Shown here in pieces: positions 1 to 7,816 of a DNA stretch of 34,795 nucleotides (its first letter is position 1; the number at the start of each line of letters is the position of its first letter). The DNA comes from an uncultured Oscillospiraceae bacterium (lineage in GTDB: Bacteria > Bacillota > Clostridia > Oscillospirales > Oscillospiraceae), in the NCBI GenBank assembly GCA_947587485.1, contig CANPXZ010000006.1, positions 1-34,795 of the forward strand, written 5' to 3'. Under the pieces are notes generated by a model. The model was not told the origin of the DNA. It worked only from the letters and a program-made list of their open reading frames with translations, and did not search any database. The translations under genes were made by a program, and so were the position numbers.

Positions 1-561
1 CGCGCAGCATCGCCTCGCCCGCGAAGCGGATGCTCTCGTCGGCCACCCGCAGCGGGGACACACCGCCGCCGGCTTATCCAGGCTCGTCATACAGCCCGGA
101 CACAGCTTGTTCAGGTCCACAGGCTTTCCCGGCTTAGGCTGGACCGCAGGCGGCTGAGGCACGTTCACCGGCTGTTTTTGCTCATTCACCGGCGTCTTTT
201 GCCCCATCGCGCTGCCTCGCAAGTCCACCACCTGCTGTTTATGCTCCTCCGGCTTCACGGGCTCCTCGACGGCGCTGTCTTTTCCCTTCATCCATGGCTT
301 GATAGGGTTCAGCGTGCGGAAGATCACCACGTAGGCCACATAGAAGACAGCGCCGGCCAATATGCCCAGCACATCCTGCGCGACGAGCCCATATATGGCA
401 ACAGCCAGACCAAGAAGCCCCGCCCATGTCAATTTGAAAATAAACATATCTTTTCTCCTGCCAGACCTACTTGTCCATACGAGGCTTAGAACTATCAGCA
501 AGTCGCCAACGAAGAACATGGCGCCTTCTGCCACGACCAGCCAATCATTTGACACTCTCAC
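1..561 (-). CDS. Membrane protein with C-terminal zinc ribbon (partial, runs off left edge)
   Basis: Seen: an open minus-strand frame with three predicted membrane segments (around DWLVVAEGAMFFVGDLLIVL, then TWAGLLGLAVAIYG, then GILAGAVFYVAYVVIF), a Pro/Lys-rich linker, and a zinc-ribbon-like CPGCM...CPRCG motif near position 60-90. The GTG at 561 has a GGAG element about 10 bases upstream; a GTG at 555 and an ATG at 447 are alternatives. The C-terminus is missing. Beyond the ribbon (below about position 55) the frame turns Arg/Ala-rich, while another frame reads VADESIRFAGEAMLR, which looks more protein-like, so a frameshift near the edge is possible. The gene follows the zinc-ribbon gene and the kinase gene on the same strand, which suggests a shared signalling or envelope role. 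Function is unknown. Confidence 0.55.
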   Translation of the reverse strand, partial: MRVSNDWLVVAEGAMFFVGDLLIVLSLVWTSRSGRRKDMFIFKLTWAGLLGLAVAIYGLVAQDVLGILAGAVFYVAYVVIFRTLNPIKPWMKGKDSAVEEPVKPEEHKQQVVDLRGSAMGQKTPVNEQKQPVNVPQPPAVQPKPGKPVDLNKLCPGCMTSLDKPAAVCPRCGWPTRASASRARRCCA

Positions 562-617
562 ACCGCTTTCTCTCCTCTGTCACGCCTCGCCTTTTTGTCT
601 CCACCTGGAAAGCATCC

Positions 618-1364
618 TCACTTCATGCAGAAATCGTCCCGATGCAAGGGGACGAGCCGGTCCTCCAGCACCTCTCCCAGCGTACACCAAAACTCCCCGG
701 CCCCCGGCCAGGTGAACACATAGTCCGGCTGATCCTTTTCCCCCGAGCCGCCGTAGAGGATATCTAGCTTTTTGATCTTCGCCGCGTCCAGCCGGAACAG
801 GATCACCCGTCCCCGCAAGCCCTCCACACGGATGCCGCTGGAATAGCCATCGATGGTCTTCCACACCTCGCCGGCCCAGCCGGCGGGCCAAGTATCCGCC
901 TCGGCCAGTGTCTCCCCGCCCTCGATCCGTGATTCCACATAGAACAGCAGCGGCTCCCGCCCGGCAAAACAGGCCCGGTCGATGGCAAAGCTCACGCCGC
1001 CCACCGGCTTGGTCCTGGCCCAGGAACAAGACCAGAAGACCCCGCCGGATGCCATCATATGAAAACCGCTCGTGCCCTGGGGCGTCTCCTGCCGGGCAAG
1101 CTCATATGTCACGTAGGCTCGCACCTGCGGCCGCAAGTGCTGGAAGCGCTCCCTATATTTCTCCGCCTCTTTCCCGCCGTGGTCCAGCGCCTCCCGCAGC
1201 CGGGGCAGCTCCTTCATCGCGTCCTGCCATTCCGGCAGCACGTTTTTCGGCTCCGGAATATATCTCTCCTGCTCCTTCTTCCGCTTCTTCGCGGCGCAAT
1301 AAGGGCAGTCGGCGGAGCGGTCGCCGTCGTAAAAATGCCCGTTGGAGCATATTTTCAGCTTCAA
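618..1364 (-). CDS. Zinc-ribbon (CxNGHFYDG...CPYC) protein, kinase-linked
   Basis: About 248 residues. The N-terminus KICSNGHFYDGDRSADCPYC is a zinc-ribbon pattern common at the start of signalling-associated proteins of gut Clostridia, often beside Ser/Thr kinases or FHA proteins. It is followed by a charged, probably helical stretch and a C-terminal domain rich in Trp and Gly that I do not recognise. The start is taken as TTG at 1364, which sits 7 bases after an AGGTGA ribosome binding site; an ATG at 1394 gives ten more residues but no better site. It lies just downstream of the kinase, separated by a hairpin terminator, so it may be expressed at a lower level or from its own promoter. A kinase substrate or partner role is inference from position. 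Confidence 0.7.
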   Translation of the reverse strand: MKLKICSNGHFYDGDRSADCPYCAAKKRKKEQERYIPEPKNVLPEWQDAMKELPRLREALDHGGKEAEKYRERFQHLRPQVRAYVTYELARQETPQGTSGFHMMASGGVFWSCSWARTKPVGGVSFAIDRACFAGREPLLFYVESRIEGGETLAEADTWPAGWAGEVWKTIDGYSSGIRVEGLRGRVILFRLDAAKIKKLDILYGGSGEKDQPDYVFTWPGAGEFWCTLGEVLEDRLVPLHRDDFCMK

Positions 1365-1403
1365 AATCCCGTCACCTTTTCTCTGTTTTCTCACACATTG
1401 TGC

Positions 1404-1444
1404 AAAAAATACACCCTGAAGCCATTATAGATGACTTCAGGGTG
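1404..1444 (-). terminator. Intrinsic terminator after the kinase gene
   Basis: A perfect 10-bp inverted repeat, CACCCTGAAG (1412-1421) and CTTCAGGGTG (1435-1444), encloses a 13-base loop. In the minus direction it is followed by a T-rich run (A-run at 1404-1409 on the plus strand). It lies 35 bases after the kinase stop codon and before the zinc-ribbon gene. Confidence 0.8.
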
Positions 1445-1478
1445 ATTTTGGTACGCAGGTTGCAGACATTTTTAATTG

Positions 1479-3335
1479 TCAGTAGGAGGTGATCTCCACC
1501 TCCGGCCGGTCCGCCAAAAGCCGGCTCAGCGCGGTACTCTGATTGGCATAGCAGCTGATATGGCGCAGCGCCGGCAGTGAGGCCAGGATGTCCCCCAGCT
1601 CGTCCGTTTCCAGGAAGCAGCCATTCAGCTCTTCCAGGGCCGTCAGGCCTCGCAAAGGCTCCGGGTCCAGCGCCGCGTCGGGCCTGGCGCTGCAGCGCAC
1701 GTCCAGGTATCGCAGGTCCGTCAGGCTCTGCACGCCCTCCAGAGACTGGATGTTCCGAATATCCGCAAACAGCCGCGTAAGGTCCGTCAACCCTGACAGA
1801 AGCCGCAGGTCCGTGATATCGCTTTCGTCTATCCAGATGTACAGATGCTGCAGCTGCTTCATGCCGCAGATGAGCGACAGGGTGTCGTCATCGACCGGGC
1901 GAATGGACAGATACTTCAGCGCCGCGATGGCGGAGAGCGCGGAGGTGTCCTTCAGATACCGGCAGTCATGAACTCCCAGGTATTCCAGTCCCGGGATGGC
2001 CGCGGCGCCGCTCAGGTCCGCTATATCGGTGCCGCCCGCGTTCAGATTCCGCAAGGAAGTACACGGCGCCAGTACGGACAGATCGGACACTGGGTTATTG
2101 CTTATGACGAGTTCCGTAAGGTTCGGGCACTGGGCCAGAGGCGTGAGGTCGTTGATATCATTTCCATGCAGCGACAGCCGCCATAGATCGCATCCCTCCA
2201 ACGGGGTCAGATCCGTGATATGTTGGTTGCAGAGGGCCAGCTCCACCAGATTCGGGAATGCACGCAGGTCCTCCAGCGTGTCCAAGGTGCCTTTTGCAGT
2301 GTGAGAAACACCGCCGATCGTTATCTCCGCGCCGTGGACGTCCATCTGCGTCCAGCTCTCAAAGGGCTCGTCCCCGCACAGCAGCAGCGACCCGATACGC
2401 GTCAGGTCCCCGTAGGTGACCGTGCCCGGTTCCTTGTCCAGCTGCCGGCACACCTCCGCTTCGATGACGGGGCTTTGGAAAGTGTAGACCATCCTCGACT
2501 GGGGCTGCCGCCCCATCAGTGCCGCCGCCGTCATGGAACCCAGTGCCAGCACCATACCCACGACGACCGCCACCCGGCGCAGCCGGGCCCGGGGGCCTGC
2601 CGCTATGGGATGCAAAGCACGTTCCACTTCCGCCACGCTCCCGTACCGGTCCGCCGGGTCGAAACGGGTGCATCGCTTCACTACCGTCCGCAGAGGCCTC
2701 GGCGTCTCCCCTTGCTCCAGGTGACACTCGCCGGTGCTCAACTCGTGCAGCAGTACGCCCAGCGCGTATATATCGGCCCGCGGGTCCGTCTGGCGGTAGC
2801 CAAACTGTTCCGGCGGCGCGGAAAAGGCCGTGCCTTTCAGCTGGGTGTCCCGGCTCTCCTGCTCGTCATAAAACCGGGCGATGCCGAAGTCGATGATCGC
2901 ATATTGACCCTCCGGGGTGCGGATGATGTTCTCCGCCTTGATATCCCGGTGGATGATAGGCGGCTGGCAGCCGTGGAGCTTTTTCAGCATCCGGCAGATC
3001 GCCAGGCCGATGCCGGCCGTCTCCTCCGCAGAGAGGGCTCCTCGCTTCTGCACCCAGTCAAGAAGTGTCTGTCCGGGCACATACTCTCGCAGCATATATA
3101 CGGCCCCGTTGCTGCGGAAAAGCTGATACATCTGGGGGATACCGTCGCCCGCCATGTTCGCCAGAGCGCGGTATTTTCTCACTACCTCCTCCGGCGCTTC
3201 CGACACGCGCTTGAGGATGAACCTGCCGCCGCCATTCTTTTCCCTCACCAGCAGCGTCTGTCGGTCAGGATTGCATTTTAGGACAGCCAGCGGCTCAAAT
3301 CCTTCCGACAGTTCCGGCGGCATATACCGCTCCAT
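1479..3335 (-). CDS. Membrane Ser/Thr protein kinase with extracytoplasmic LRR domain
   Basis: The N-terminal half is a Hanks-type kinase: candidate ATP-binding Lys in FILKRV, catalytic loop HRDIKAEN, DFG, and APPEQFG in the activation segment, all within about residues 40-185. The Gly-rich loop is not canonical. One membrane helix follows the kinase (AVVVGMVLALGSMTAAALMG). The C-terminal 300 residues carry leucine-rich repeats of the internalin style (ITDLTPL, INDLTPL, VSDLSVL spaced about 22 residues), which would lie outside the cell. So this is a receptor kinase with an LRR sensor in place of PASTA domains. The ATG at 3335 is preferred because GGAG lies 9 bases upstream; ATG 3350 has none at useful spacing. 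The gene starts a few bases after the XRE regulator gene. The ligand is unknown. Confidence 0.9.
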   Translation of the reverse strand: MERYMPPELSEGFEPLAVLKCNPDRQTLLVREKNGGGRFILKRVSEAPEEVVRKYRALANMAGDGIPQMYQLFRSNGAVYMLREYVPGQTLLDWVQKRGALSAEETAGIGLAICRMLKKLHGCQPPIIHRDIKAENIIRTPEGQYAIIDFGIARFYDEQESRDTQLKGTAFSAPPEQFGYRQTDPRADIYALGVLLHELSTGECHLEQGETPRPLRTVVKRCTRFDPADRYGSVAEVERALHPIAAGPRARLRRVAVVVGMVLALGSMTAAALMGRQPQSRMVYTFQSPVIEAEVCRQLDKEPGTVTYGDLTRIGSLLLCGDEPFESWTQMDVHGAEITIGGVSHTAKGTLDTLEDLRAFPNLVELALCNQHITDLTPLEGCDLWRLSLHGNDINDLTPLAQCPNLTELVISNNPVSDLSVLAPCTSLRNLNAGGTDIADLSGAAAIPGLEYLGVHDCRYLKDTSALSAIAALKYLSIRPVDDDTLSLICGMKQLQHLYIWIDESDITDLRLLSGLTDLTRLFADIRNIQSLEGVQSLTDLRYLDVRCSARPDAALDPEPLRGLTALEELNGCFLETDELGDILASLPALRHISCYANQSTALSRLLADRPEVEITSY

Positions 3336-3353
3336 ATCGTTATTCTCCATTCC

Positions 3354-3809
3354 TCAGAGCAGTGTCTCCTCTCCCCGCATGAGCAGCTGTTCGTCGGCCG
3401 CCAGAACGCCCATTCGCTCTTTCAGCGCAAAGATGATGACCGCGTCGCGCTCCACCCGCGGATAGAGCTCTCCCCGCTGAGCCGAACGCAGAAGGTCCTG
3501 CGTCTCGTCCACGGACAGCTCCAGCACCAGCGCCAGGCGGAGGATCATATCCCGGCTGGGTGCACGCTCACCGCTGCACAGTTGATAGGTGAACGACCGG
3601 CTCAGAAGAGCCGCCTCGCTCAGCTGCCCCACGCTCAGCCCCCGTTTCGCCATATATCCCGACAGGCGCTCTGGAAAGCCTTGCGCATCCATGTCCCCTT
3701 CCATGGTCTCCAGGGCCGTCGTCAGCCGCCTGGAGTTCTTCAATATGCGCATGAGCTCGCCTGTATCCCGCAGGCGGGCTTTCTCTCCTGTCCCATGACG
3801 TGATGCCAT
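3354..3809 (-). CDS. XRE-family helix-turn-helix regulator
   Basis: A protein of 151 residues with a helix-turn-helix around residues 45-105 (GYMAKRGLSVGQLSEAALLS then SFTYQLCSGERAPSRDMILR), typical of Cro/XRE DNA-binding domains. The first 40 residues are basic and Arg-rich; the C-terminal 40 residues resemble a small regulatory tail. The ATG at 3809 is preceded by GGGAGGAG. The stop codon lies 3 bases before the first possible start of the kinase gene, so the two are surely co-transcribed, and the kinase could act on this regulator or its pathway (inference). A promoter and a direct repeat just upstream suggest autoregulation. Confidence 0.85.
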   Translation of the reverse strand: MASRHGTGEKARLRDTGELMRILKNSRRLTTALETMEGDMDAQGFPERLSGYMAKRGLSVGQLSEAALLSRSFTYQLCSGERAPSRDMILRLALVLELSVDETQDLLRSAQRGELYPRVERDAVIIFALKERMGVLAADEQLLMRGEETLL

Positions 3810-3839
3810 GCGATCTCCTCCCGAATGACCTCGTTGTTT

Positions 3840-3856
3840 ACAAGTTGAAACAAGTT
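3840..3856 (-). promoter_or_regulatory. Candidate operator: direct repeat ACAAGTT with 10-bp period
   Basis: Two copies of ACAAGTT (3840-3846 and 3850-3856) lie one helical turn apart, over the expected transcription start of the XRE gene. The position fits an autoregulatory binding site for the XRE protein. There is no direct evidence of binding. Confidence 0.4.
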
Positions 3857-3859
3857 TAA

Positions 3860-3887
3860 ATTATAATGCTCGATACAAAAAAGTCAA
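3860..3887 (-). promoter_or_regulatory. Sigma-70-type promoter for the XRE-kinase operon
   Basis: On the minus strand, TTGACT (3882-3887) and a perfect TATAAT (3860-3865) are separated by 16 bases. They lie about 50 bases upstream of the XRE start codon in an AT-rich stretch with no genes. Confidence 0.8.
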
Positions 3888-3913
3888 GGAATCAATTATC
3901 CCCTGGCTTCCAA

Positions 3914-3954
3914 ACAAAACGCCCCGGCCGCGGCTCAACTCGCCGCGGCCGGGG
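3914..3954 (-). terminator. Strong GC-rich terminator hairpin
   Basis: A 13-bp perfect stem, CCCCGGCCGCGGC (3922-3934) and its complement (3942-3954), with a 7-base loop. In the minus direction it is followed by CGTTTTGTTTGG. It lies 12 bases after the deacetylase remnant and separates the glycan locus from the kinase operon. Confidence 0.85.
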
Positions 3955-3965
3955 GACATTATGAT

Positions 3966-4226
3966 TCACGCTTTGGGCGTCATGCGCCCGGTGTTGTCGA
4001 TGTCGTATTCCCCTGTCAGCAGAAGCTCCGATACAGGCACGATCTCATAGCCCTCTTTCAGCAGGTACTCGATGATGCCCGCCAGCGTTTCCGGAGTATG
4101 CTTGGCAGCGTTGTGGAACAGGATTATGCTTCCGGGCATGACCTTAGATGTGACTCGCTTATAGATGTCGCCCGCGCTCAGGTCCTTCCAGTCCAGGCAT
4201 TGGCCGCAACGGTCGCAGTACGCCAT
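3966..4226 (-). pseudogene. Polysaccharide deacetylase, C-terminal remnant
   Basis: The reading frame of 86 codons matches only the last third of a PdaA/PgdA/PdaB-type polysaccharide (peptidoglycan) deacetylase: DWKDLSAGDIYKRV, GSIILFHNAAKHTPE, and EGYEIVPVSELL with a tail containing DIDNTGRM. The NodB-domain core, with the catalytic Asp and the metal-binding His pair nearer the N-terminus, is absent. Residues before the DWKDL motif (AYCDRCGQC) do not fit the family. Upstream the sequence passes directly into a different broken gene, an XRE regulator. I read this as the product of a deletion or insertion that removed the N-terminal two thirds. Its product should be inactive. Confidence 0.75.
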
Positions 4227-4255
4227 GAACTCCCGCCCCGGCGTCTCATGGCAGA

Positions 4256-4436
4256 TACATCCAGACAGTAGTAGAGCAAGTAAAGCACAAGCGTAAGAGC
4301 GCTGTAACAGGACGCACCGCTTTCCAGATGTGAATAGGGCCTGACACTCATATGGAGTTTAGCGGCCATCTGTTCCTGGCTGATCCGTAGTACGGTAGTT
4401 CTGGACTTTGAGCAGTCTTTTCACGTGATGTTTCAT
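4256..4436 (-). pseudogene. XRE-type regulator, frameshifted and truncated
   Basis: From the ATG at 4436 one frame reads MKHHVKRLLKVQNYRTT. Around 4383-4385 the likeness moves to another frame, continuing ISQEQMAAKLHMSVRPYSHL and then ESGASCYSALTLVLYLLYYC. Together these match the short XRE regulators of Clostridia that begin with a VQNYR motif and contain a SALT-LYLLYYC helix. The gene has thus lost its frame and also its last part, since it fuses to a deacetylase remnant near 4250. No ribosome binding site precedes the ATG at normal distance. The region 4437-4523 upstream of it holds nothing I can identify. Confidence 0.65.
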
Positions 4437-4523
4437 TCTTGCAACGCCAAAGTCACTCCTATGCTGCCATCCAGACACGCTCGCGGCGGACAGCGGAAGC
4501 CACATGGCCTGCTCATAAACCGG

Positions 4524-5810
4524 CTATCTGAATATATTGACAGGATTCAATGCTCGCAGCTGCCACATAAAGACCTCCCTACCATCCGGTCCGACAAAAA
4601 GGTTGGAAAAGAACAGCGAGACCCCCTGGGTGAACACCGTTGCAGCAGCCGCCCCATACATACCCCAGGCTTTGATCCCAAACCAGTTAAGAATGACATT
4701 GAGCACCACGCAAGGCAGCTGAACGCGCAGCAGGATATCTCCACGGCCGCTCAGTGCATAATGTCCGGCCCGGAGCGTAGCATTATACATAAATAACGTC
4801 TCGATCACGAGTATCTTATAGACGGGAAACGCATCCATGTAATCTTTGCTCAAGAATCGGAAGATATAGGGCAGGATCAAAAAGGAAGCGGAGACGCCAA
4901 CGATGCAGAGCCAGGTCATGCAGCTGGTGATGCGCACATACTGCCGTGCATATTTCTCTTTGTCGGTGGCATACAGAGAGATCAAGTTGGGATAGACAGA
5001 TTCCCGTATGGCCACGATAGCGATCTGGACCACCGCTATAAGCTTCAGGGAAATAGCGTATATGCCGACCTCCGCATCCGTCAGCATATTTCCCAGCATG
5101 ATCGAGTCGCATCTTGAATAGATCGTAGCGCATGACGCCGCCAAAGCGAGCGGGAGGCTCTCTTTTATCATATCCGTCACAAGCGCTTTATCCAGTTTTC
5201 CTTTTCGCACTCTGCCAAATTCAACACGGTATTGAATAAAGACGATGAGCAGATTCAGAGTTGATGTGATGGACGCAATGACTGCGATAGCGATGATGGG
5301 TCTATCCATCGCAACTGCCGCCAACTGCAGCAAACCGCCGAGAAAAGCGGAGATATCCGCCGCGAGCACGATTTTCTTGGCCTTCAGCTGGTACTCAAAC
5401 CTGTTTGCCATGCCAAACCGCAAGTTGGTAAGGATAGAATTCACCAACAGTATGGAGAACATGAGCGAGAAGTCGCTTCCTCTCCCCGCCGCGAGAACAT
5501 AGATGACGCCGATCACTGCCGAGACCGTGGAAAAAATCACTCGGCACACGGTGGCGTTATATACCAGCGTACTCGCGTCATATTTCAGATAGCGCTTTTT
5601 TACGACGCGGCCATCCACGAATGTGACAAGCAGCTCCAGGATCGCAACGATGCTTACCGCGTACTCATAGCTGCCGTATCCCGCCGCGCCGAAATGATTT
5701 GCAACGCGAACCGTGACGACCAGATTGAGCACAAGCAGAAATACTCTGTCAAAGAGCATCCAAAAGGTGTTGGCCAGAATTCTTTTCACGTCTCGGGCGT
5801 TATTGGTCAA
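4524..5810 (-). CDS. wzx: Polysaccharide flippase (Wzx/MATE-like)
   Basis: This 428-residue, highly hydrophobic protein has about 12 membrane helices. The start (RILANTFWMLFDRVFLLVLN) and the early FGAAGYGSYEYAVSI motif are typical of Wzx/RfbX oligosaccharide flippases of the MOP superfamily, which move undecaprenyl-diphosphate-linked repeat units across the cytoplasmic membrane. It overlaps the CBS-cupin gene by 4 bases and is the last intact gene of the glycan operon. With the Wzy-type polymerase at 13068-14483 it indicates a Wzx/Wzy-dependent export route. The substrate is probably the nonulosonic-acid-containing repeat unit (inference from context). Confidence 0.92.
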   Translation of the reverse strand: MTNNARDVKRILANTFWMLFDRVFLLVLNLVVTVRVANHFGAAGYGSYEYAVSIVAILELLVTFVDGRVVKKRYLKYDASTLVYNATVCRVIFSTVSAVIGVIYVLAAGRGSDFSLMFSILLVNSILTNLRFGMANRFEYQLKAKKIVLAADISAFLGGLLQLAAVAMDRPIIAIAVIASITSTLNLLIVFIQYRVEFGRVRKGKLDKALVTDMIKESLPLALAASCATIYSRCDSIMLGNMLTDAEVGIYAISLKLIAVVQIAIVAIRESVYPNLISLYATDKEKYARQYVRITSCMTWLCIVGVSASFLILPYIFRFLSKDYMDAFPVYKILVIETLFMYNATLRAGHYALSGRGDILLRVQLPCVVLNVILNWFGIKAWGMYGAAAATVFTQGVSLFFSNLFVGPDGREVFMWQLRALNPVNIFR

Positions 5811-6583
5811 TCAAGTCCCTTCTCTCGTTCAGCATTGCACGGGCGCCCATACCGATCATCATACCGCTGTATATCATCCTCCCCGAAATAATCGCCCAGC
5901 TGCACCTCGTTCAGGATCAAGATCTCCGTCTCAGAAGTATTGCTCATCCTGTGCTTGCAGCCTTTGGGGATAAAGAAACTCTGCCCCGGTGTGACGCCAT
6001 GGATGGATCCGTCCAGCTGGATATCGCCTGATCCATGGATGACGATCCAATACTCCTCCCTATGTCTGTGGCTTTGGAGGCTGAGCGCCTGCCCGGGCAT
6101 GATGTATATGACCTTCGCCTGGAACATATCGTTCAAGACAGTGGTCTTATAGATGCCCCAGGGGCGGGCAAATATCTCGCCTTCCAGACGATCCTCATCG
6201 ATGGAGTCAAAATCGAAATCGATCTGAAACCTCTGATTTTGAAGCAGGAGCACATTCAGCGCCCTGCGCGTGACTAAGTTGCACAGCTTCCCGTCCTCAT
6301 CCAGCACGGGCAAAAACTCGATACGGGGATCACGAAATGCATCCAGCACCTGCTTCAAATCGGCCTGATGCCCAACAGATGTGAAATCCTTATGAATGGC
6401 CGCATCAATACTGGTGCTCAACCCGGCGCCGCGCAGCACGGCCCGGCGTATATCGCCATCCGTGAGCGTGCCGGTCAACCGCTCTTCCGCGTCTACCGCC
6501 AGCAGGAATTTGACTTTATTTCGATTCATGTGGTCCAGGGCCTCATATAGCGTAGCCGCTGCACCGATCATATACTTTGTCAT
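5807..6583 (-). CDS. CBS-domain pair fused to mannose-6-P-isomerase-type cupin
   Basis: 258 residues. The N-terminal 115 residues form two CBS motifs (KFLLAVDAEERLTGTLTDGDIRR and IEFLPVLDEDGKLCNLVTRRAL, cut here by family boundaries). The C-terminus is a cupin like the type II mannose-6-phosphate isomerase domain of GDP-mannose synthesising enzymes (RPWGIYKT, metal-site SHRHREEYWIV, GEDDI near the end). In known proteins both modules usually flank or follow a sugar-1-phosphate nucleotidyltransferase domain, for example CBS plus transferase in Campylobacter PtmE and transferase plus cupin in AlgA/ManC. Here the transferase itself is missing. The gene lies between the flippase and the sialidase. 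A role in nucleotide-sugar (possibly GDP-linked) precursor supply is inference. Confidence 0.8.
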   Translation of the reverse strand: MTKYMIGAAATLYEALDHMNRNKVKFLLAVDAEERLTGTLTDGDIRRAVLRGAGLSTSIDAAIHKDFTSVGHQADLKQVLDAFRDPRIEFLPVLDEDGKLCNLVTRRALNVLLLQNQRFQIDFDFDSIDEDRLEGEIFARPWGIYKTTVLNDMFQAKVIYIMPGQALSLQSHRHREEYWIVIHGSGDIQLDGSIHGVTPGQSFFIPKGCKHRMSNTSETEILILNEVQLGDYFGEDDIQRYDDRYGRPCNAEREKGLD

Positions 6584-6663
6584 ACCTTATCGTCCCTATC
6601 GTTTACCGGTCCGGTCTTGTCCGCGCGGCGCCGGCGCCGCCGCTGTCTGACGCCGTTGTTTTG

Positions 6664-7797
6664 CTACAGCCAATTCTTCGTAAAAGAGTACAGCACCAAC
6701 ATAAACTTTCCGTTTGCGTCATGTTCTTCGGCTAAAACATATATCATTTTTCTTGGAAACTTATTCCCGACATTGATGTCTGCATACCCGCCGTCAGAAG
6801 AAATAAGAACTTTACCTGTGTTCCACGAGGCTCCGTCATCGCGGCTCATACGAACCGTCATATCGTTCCGGGCGCTCTGGTTCGCCGCATTTACAAACAG
6901 GATCGTTGAATCATCATACCGCGCCATACCCGCCATACAGGTAGGGTCCGGCAGATCTTCATCCAGGGCCAATCTGCTCCAACCGGATATGCCATCCGGG
7001 CTGACCGCCACAGCACGATACTTCTCTTCCCCTACGTTCCTCACATTCAGCAGGACCTTTCCGTCCGCCAGCTGCACGAGCGCGGCCTCACTGGGACTTT
7101 TTATGGCCTCGGTCCCTTCCAGGATCTCGCCTAGCTCCCAGTTTTCCCCGCCGTCTTTGCTGTATAGGGTCGAAATGACCGAAGGAGCATGGGATTCAAG
7201 CTCCGCGCCATATTCCTTCGGGACCATCCAAACACCGACGAGCAGGGTCCCGTCATCCAAGCATATGCCGTGTCCGGGTCCCAGCGCAAACGCATTTCTA
7301 TACGACGGCAGCGTACATTCCGATATGTTCTCGGGGGCGCTCCAAGTAAGCCCGCCGTCACTGCTCATGATGTGGTATACACCGCCGTCTTTTTCTTCCA
7401 GGCCGTATTCCTTGCAGTAGAGGCAATGCAGTGTTCCCTGCTGGTCTGCGATCATGATGGGATTGTTGTAGGTCCCGGTATCGGAGTCTCCCGCAAGGAT
7501 CATTTCCCTACTCCATGACGCTCCCCTATCCTTGCTGACCCTGCAGGCAATGCAGATATCTGCCCAGTCGCTTGCCCCCTGCCGCTTCTCACAATAGGCA
7601 ACAACTGTGCCGTCATCAAGGGCGACTATGCCGGGGATCCTGTAATTCGTATCGTCCTGGCTGTCATAGACATAGAAAAGCGTCTGGCGGGAATACTTGG
7701 GGATATTCCATAGAAACAGGGCCCCAACTATAACGATCGCAACGATCAATATGTCCAATAGCCAGTTCATCCGCTTATCGACAGATCTCCCATGCAT
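6664..7797 (-). CDS. Membrane-anchored sialidase (GH33-type, Asp-box repeats)
   Basis: 377 residues with an N-terminal signal-anchor helix (residues about 12-30) and a six-bladed sialidase fold. Visible family features: YRIP (Arg53 of the arginine triad), EKR and ADI (Asp80, probable acid/base), SEAALVQL (Glu237), NVRN (Arg253), a further Arg near 293, and GGYADI (Tyr338, probable nucleophile partner of the Glu). Four Asp boxes are present: SKDRGASW, SSDGGLTW, SKDGGENW and SRDDGASW. GH33 enzymes cleave terminal sialic acids. The protein would face the outside of the cell. The ATG at 7797 is preceded by TAGGAG. Its position in a nonulosonic acid synthesis operon is unusual: it may trim or transfer the cell's own sugar. 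Confidence 0.88.
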   Translation of the reverse strand: MHGRSVDKRMNWLLDILIVAIVIVGALFLWNIPKYSRQTLFYVYDSQDDTNYRIPGIVALDDGTVVAYCEKRQGASDWADICIACRVSKDRGASWSREMILAGDSDTGTYNNPIMIADQQGTLHCLYCKEYGLEEKDGGVYHIMSSDGGLTWSAPENISECTLPSYRNAFALGPGHGICLDDGTLLVGVWMVPKEYGAELESHAPSVISTLYSKDGGENWELGEILEGTEAIKSPSEAALVQLADGKVLLNVRNVGEEKYRAVAVSPDGISGWSRLALDEDLPDPTCMAGMARYDDSTILFVNAANQSARNDMTVRMSRDDGASWNTGKVLISSDGGYADINVGNKFPRKMIYVLAEEHDANGKFMLVLYSFTKNWL

Positions 7798-7816
7798 AGA
7801 AGTATTCTCCTATCGT

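Noticed and set aside
2220-3281. Plus-strand open frame of 353 codons
   Set aside because: Shadow of the kinase gene; composition is rich in Arg, His and Gln and no motif is seen.
6590-6663. Palindrome GGCGCCGGCGCC in the gap after the sialidase, taken as a possible terminator
   Set aside because: No T-run follows on either strand, and the stem has little or no loop; the operon is likely to read through.
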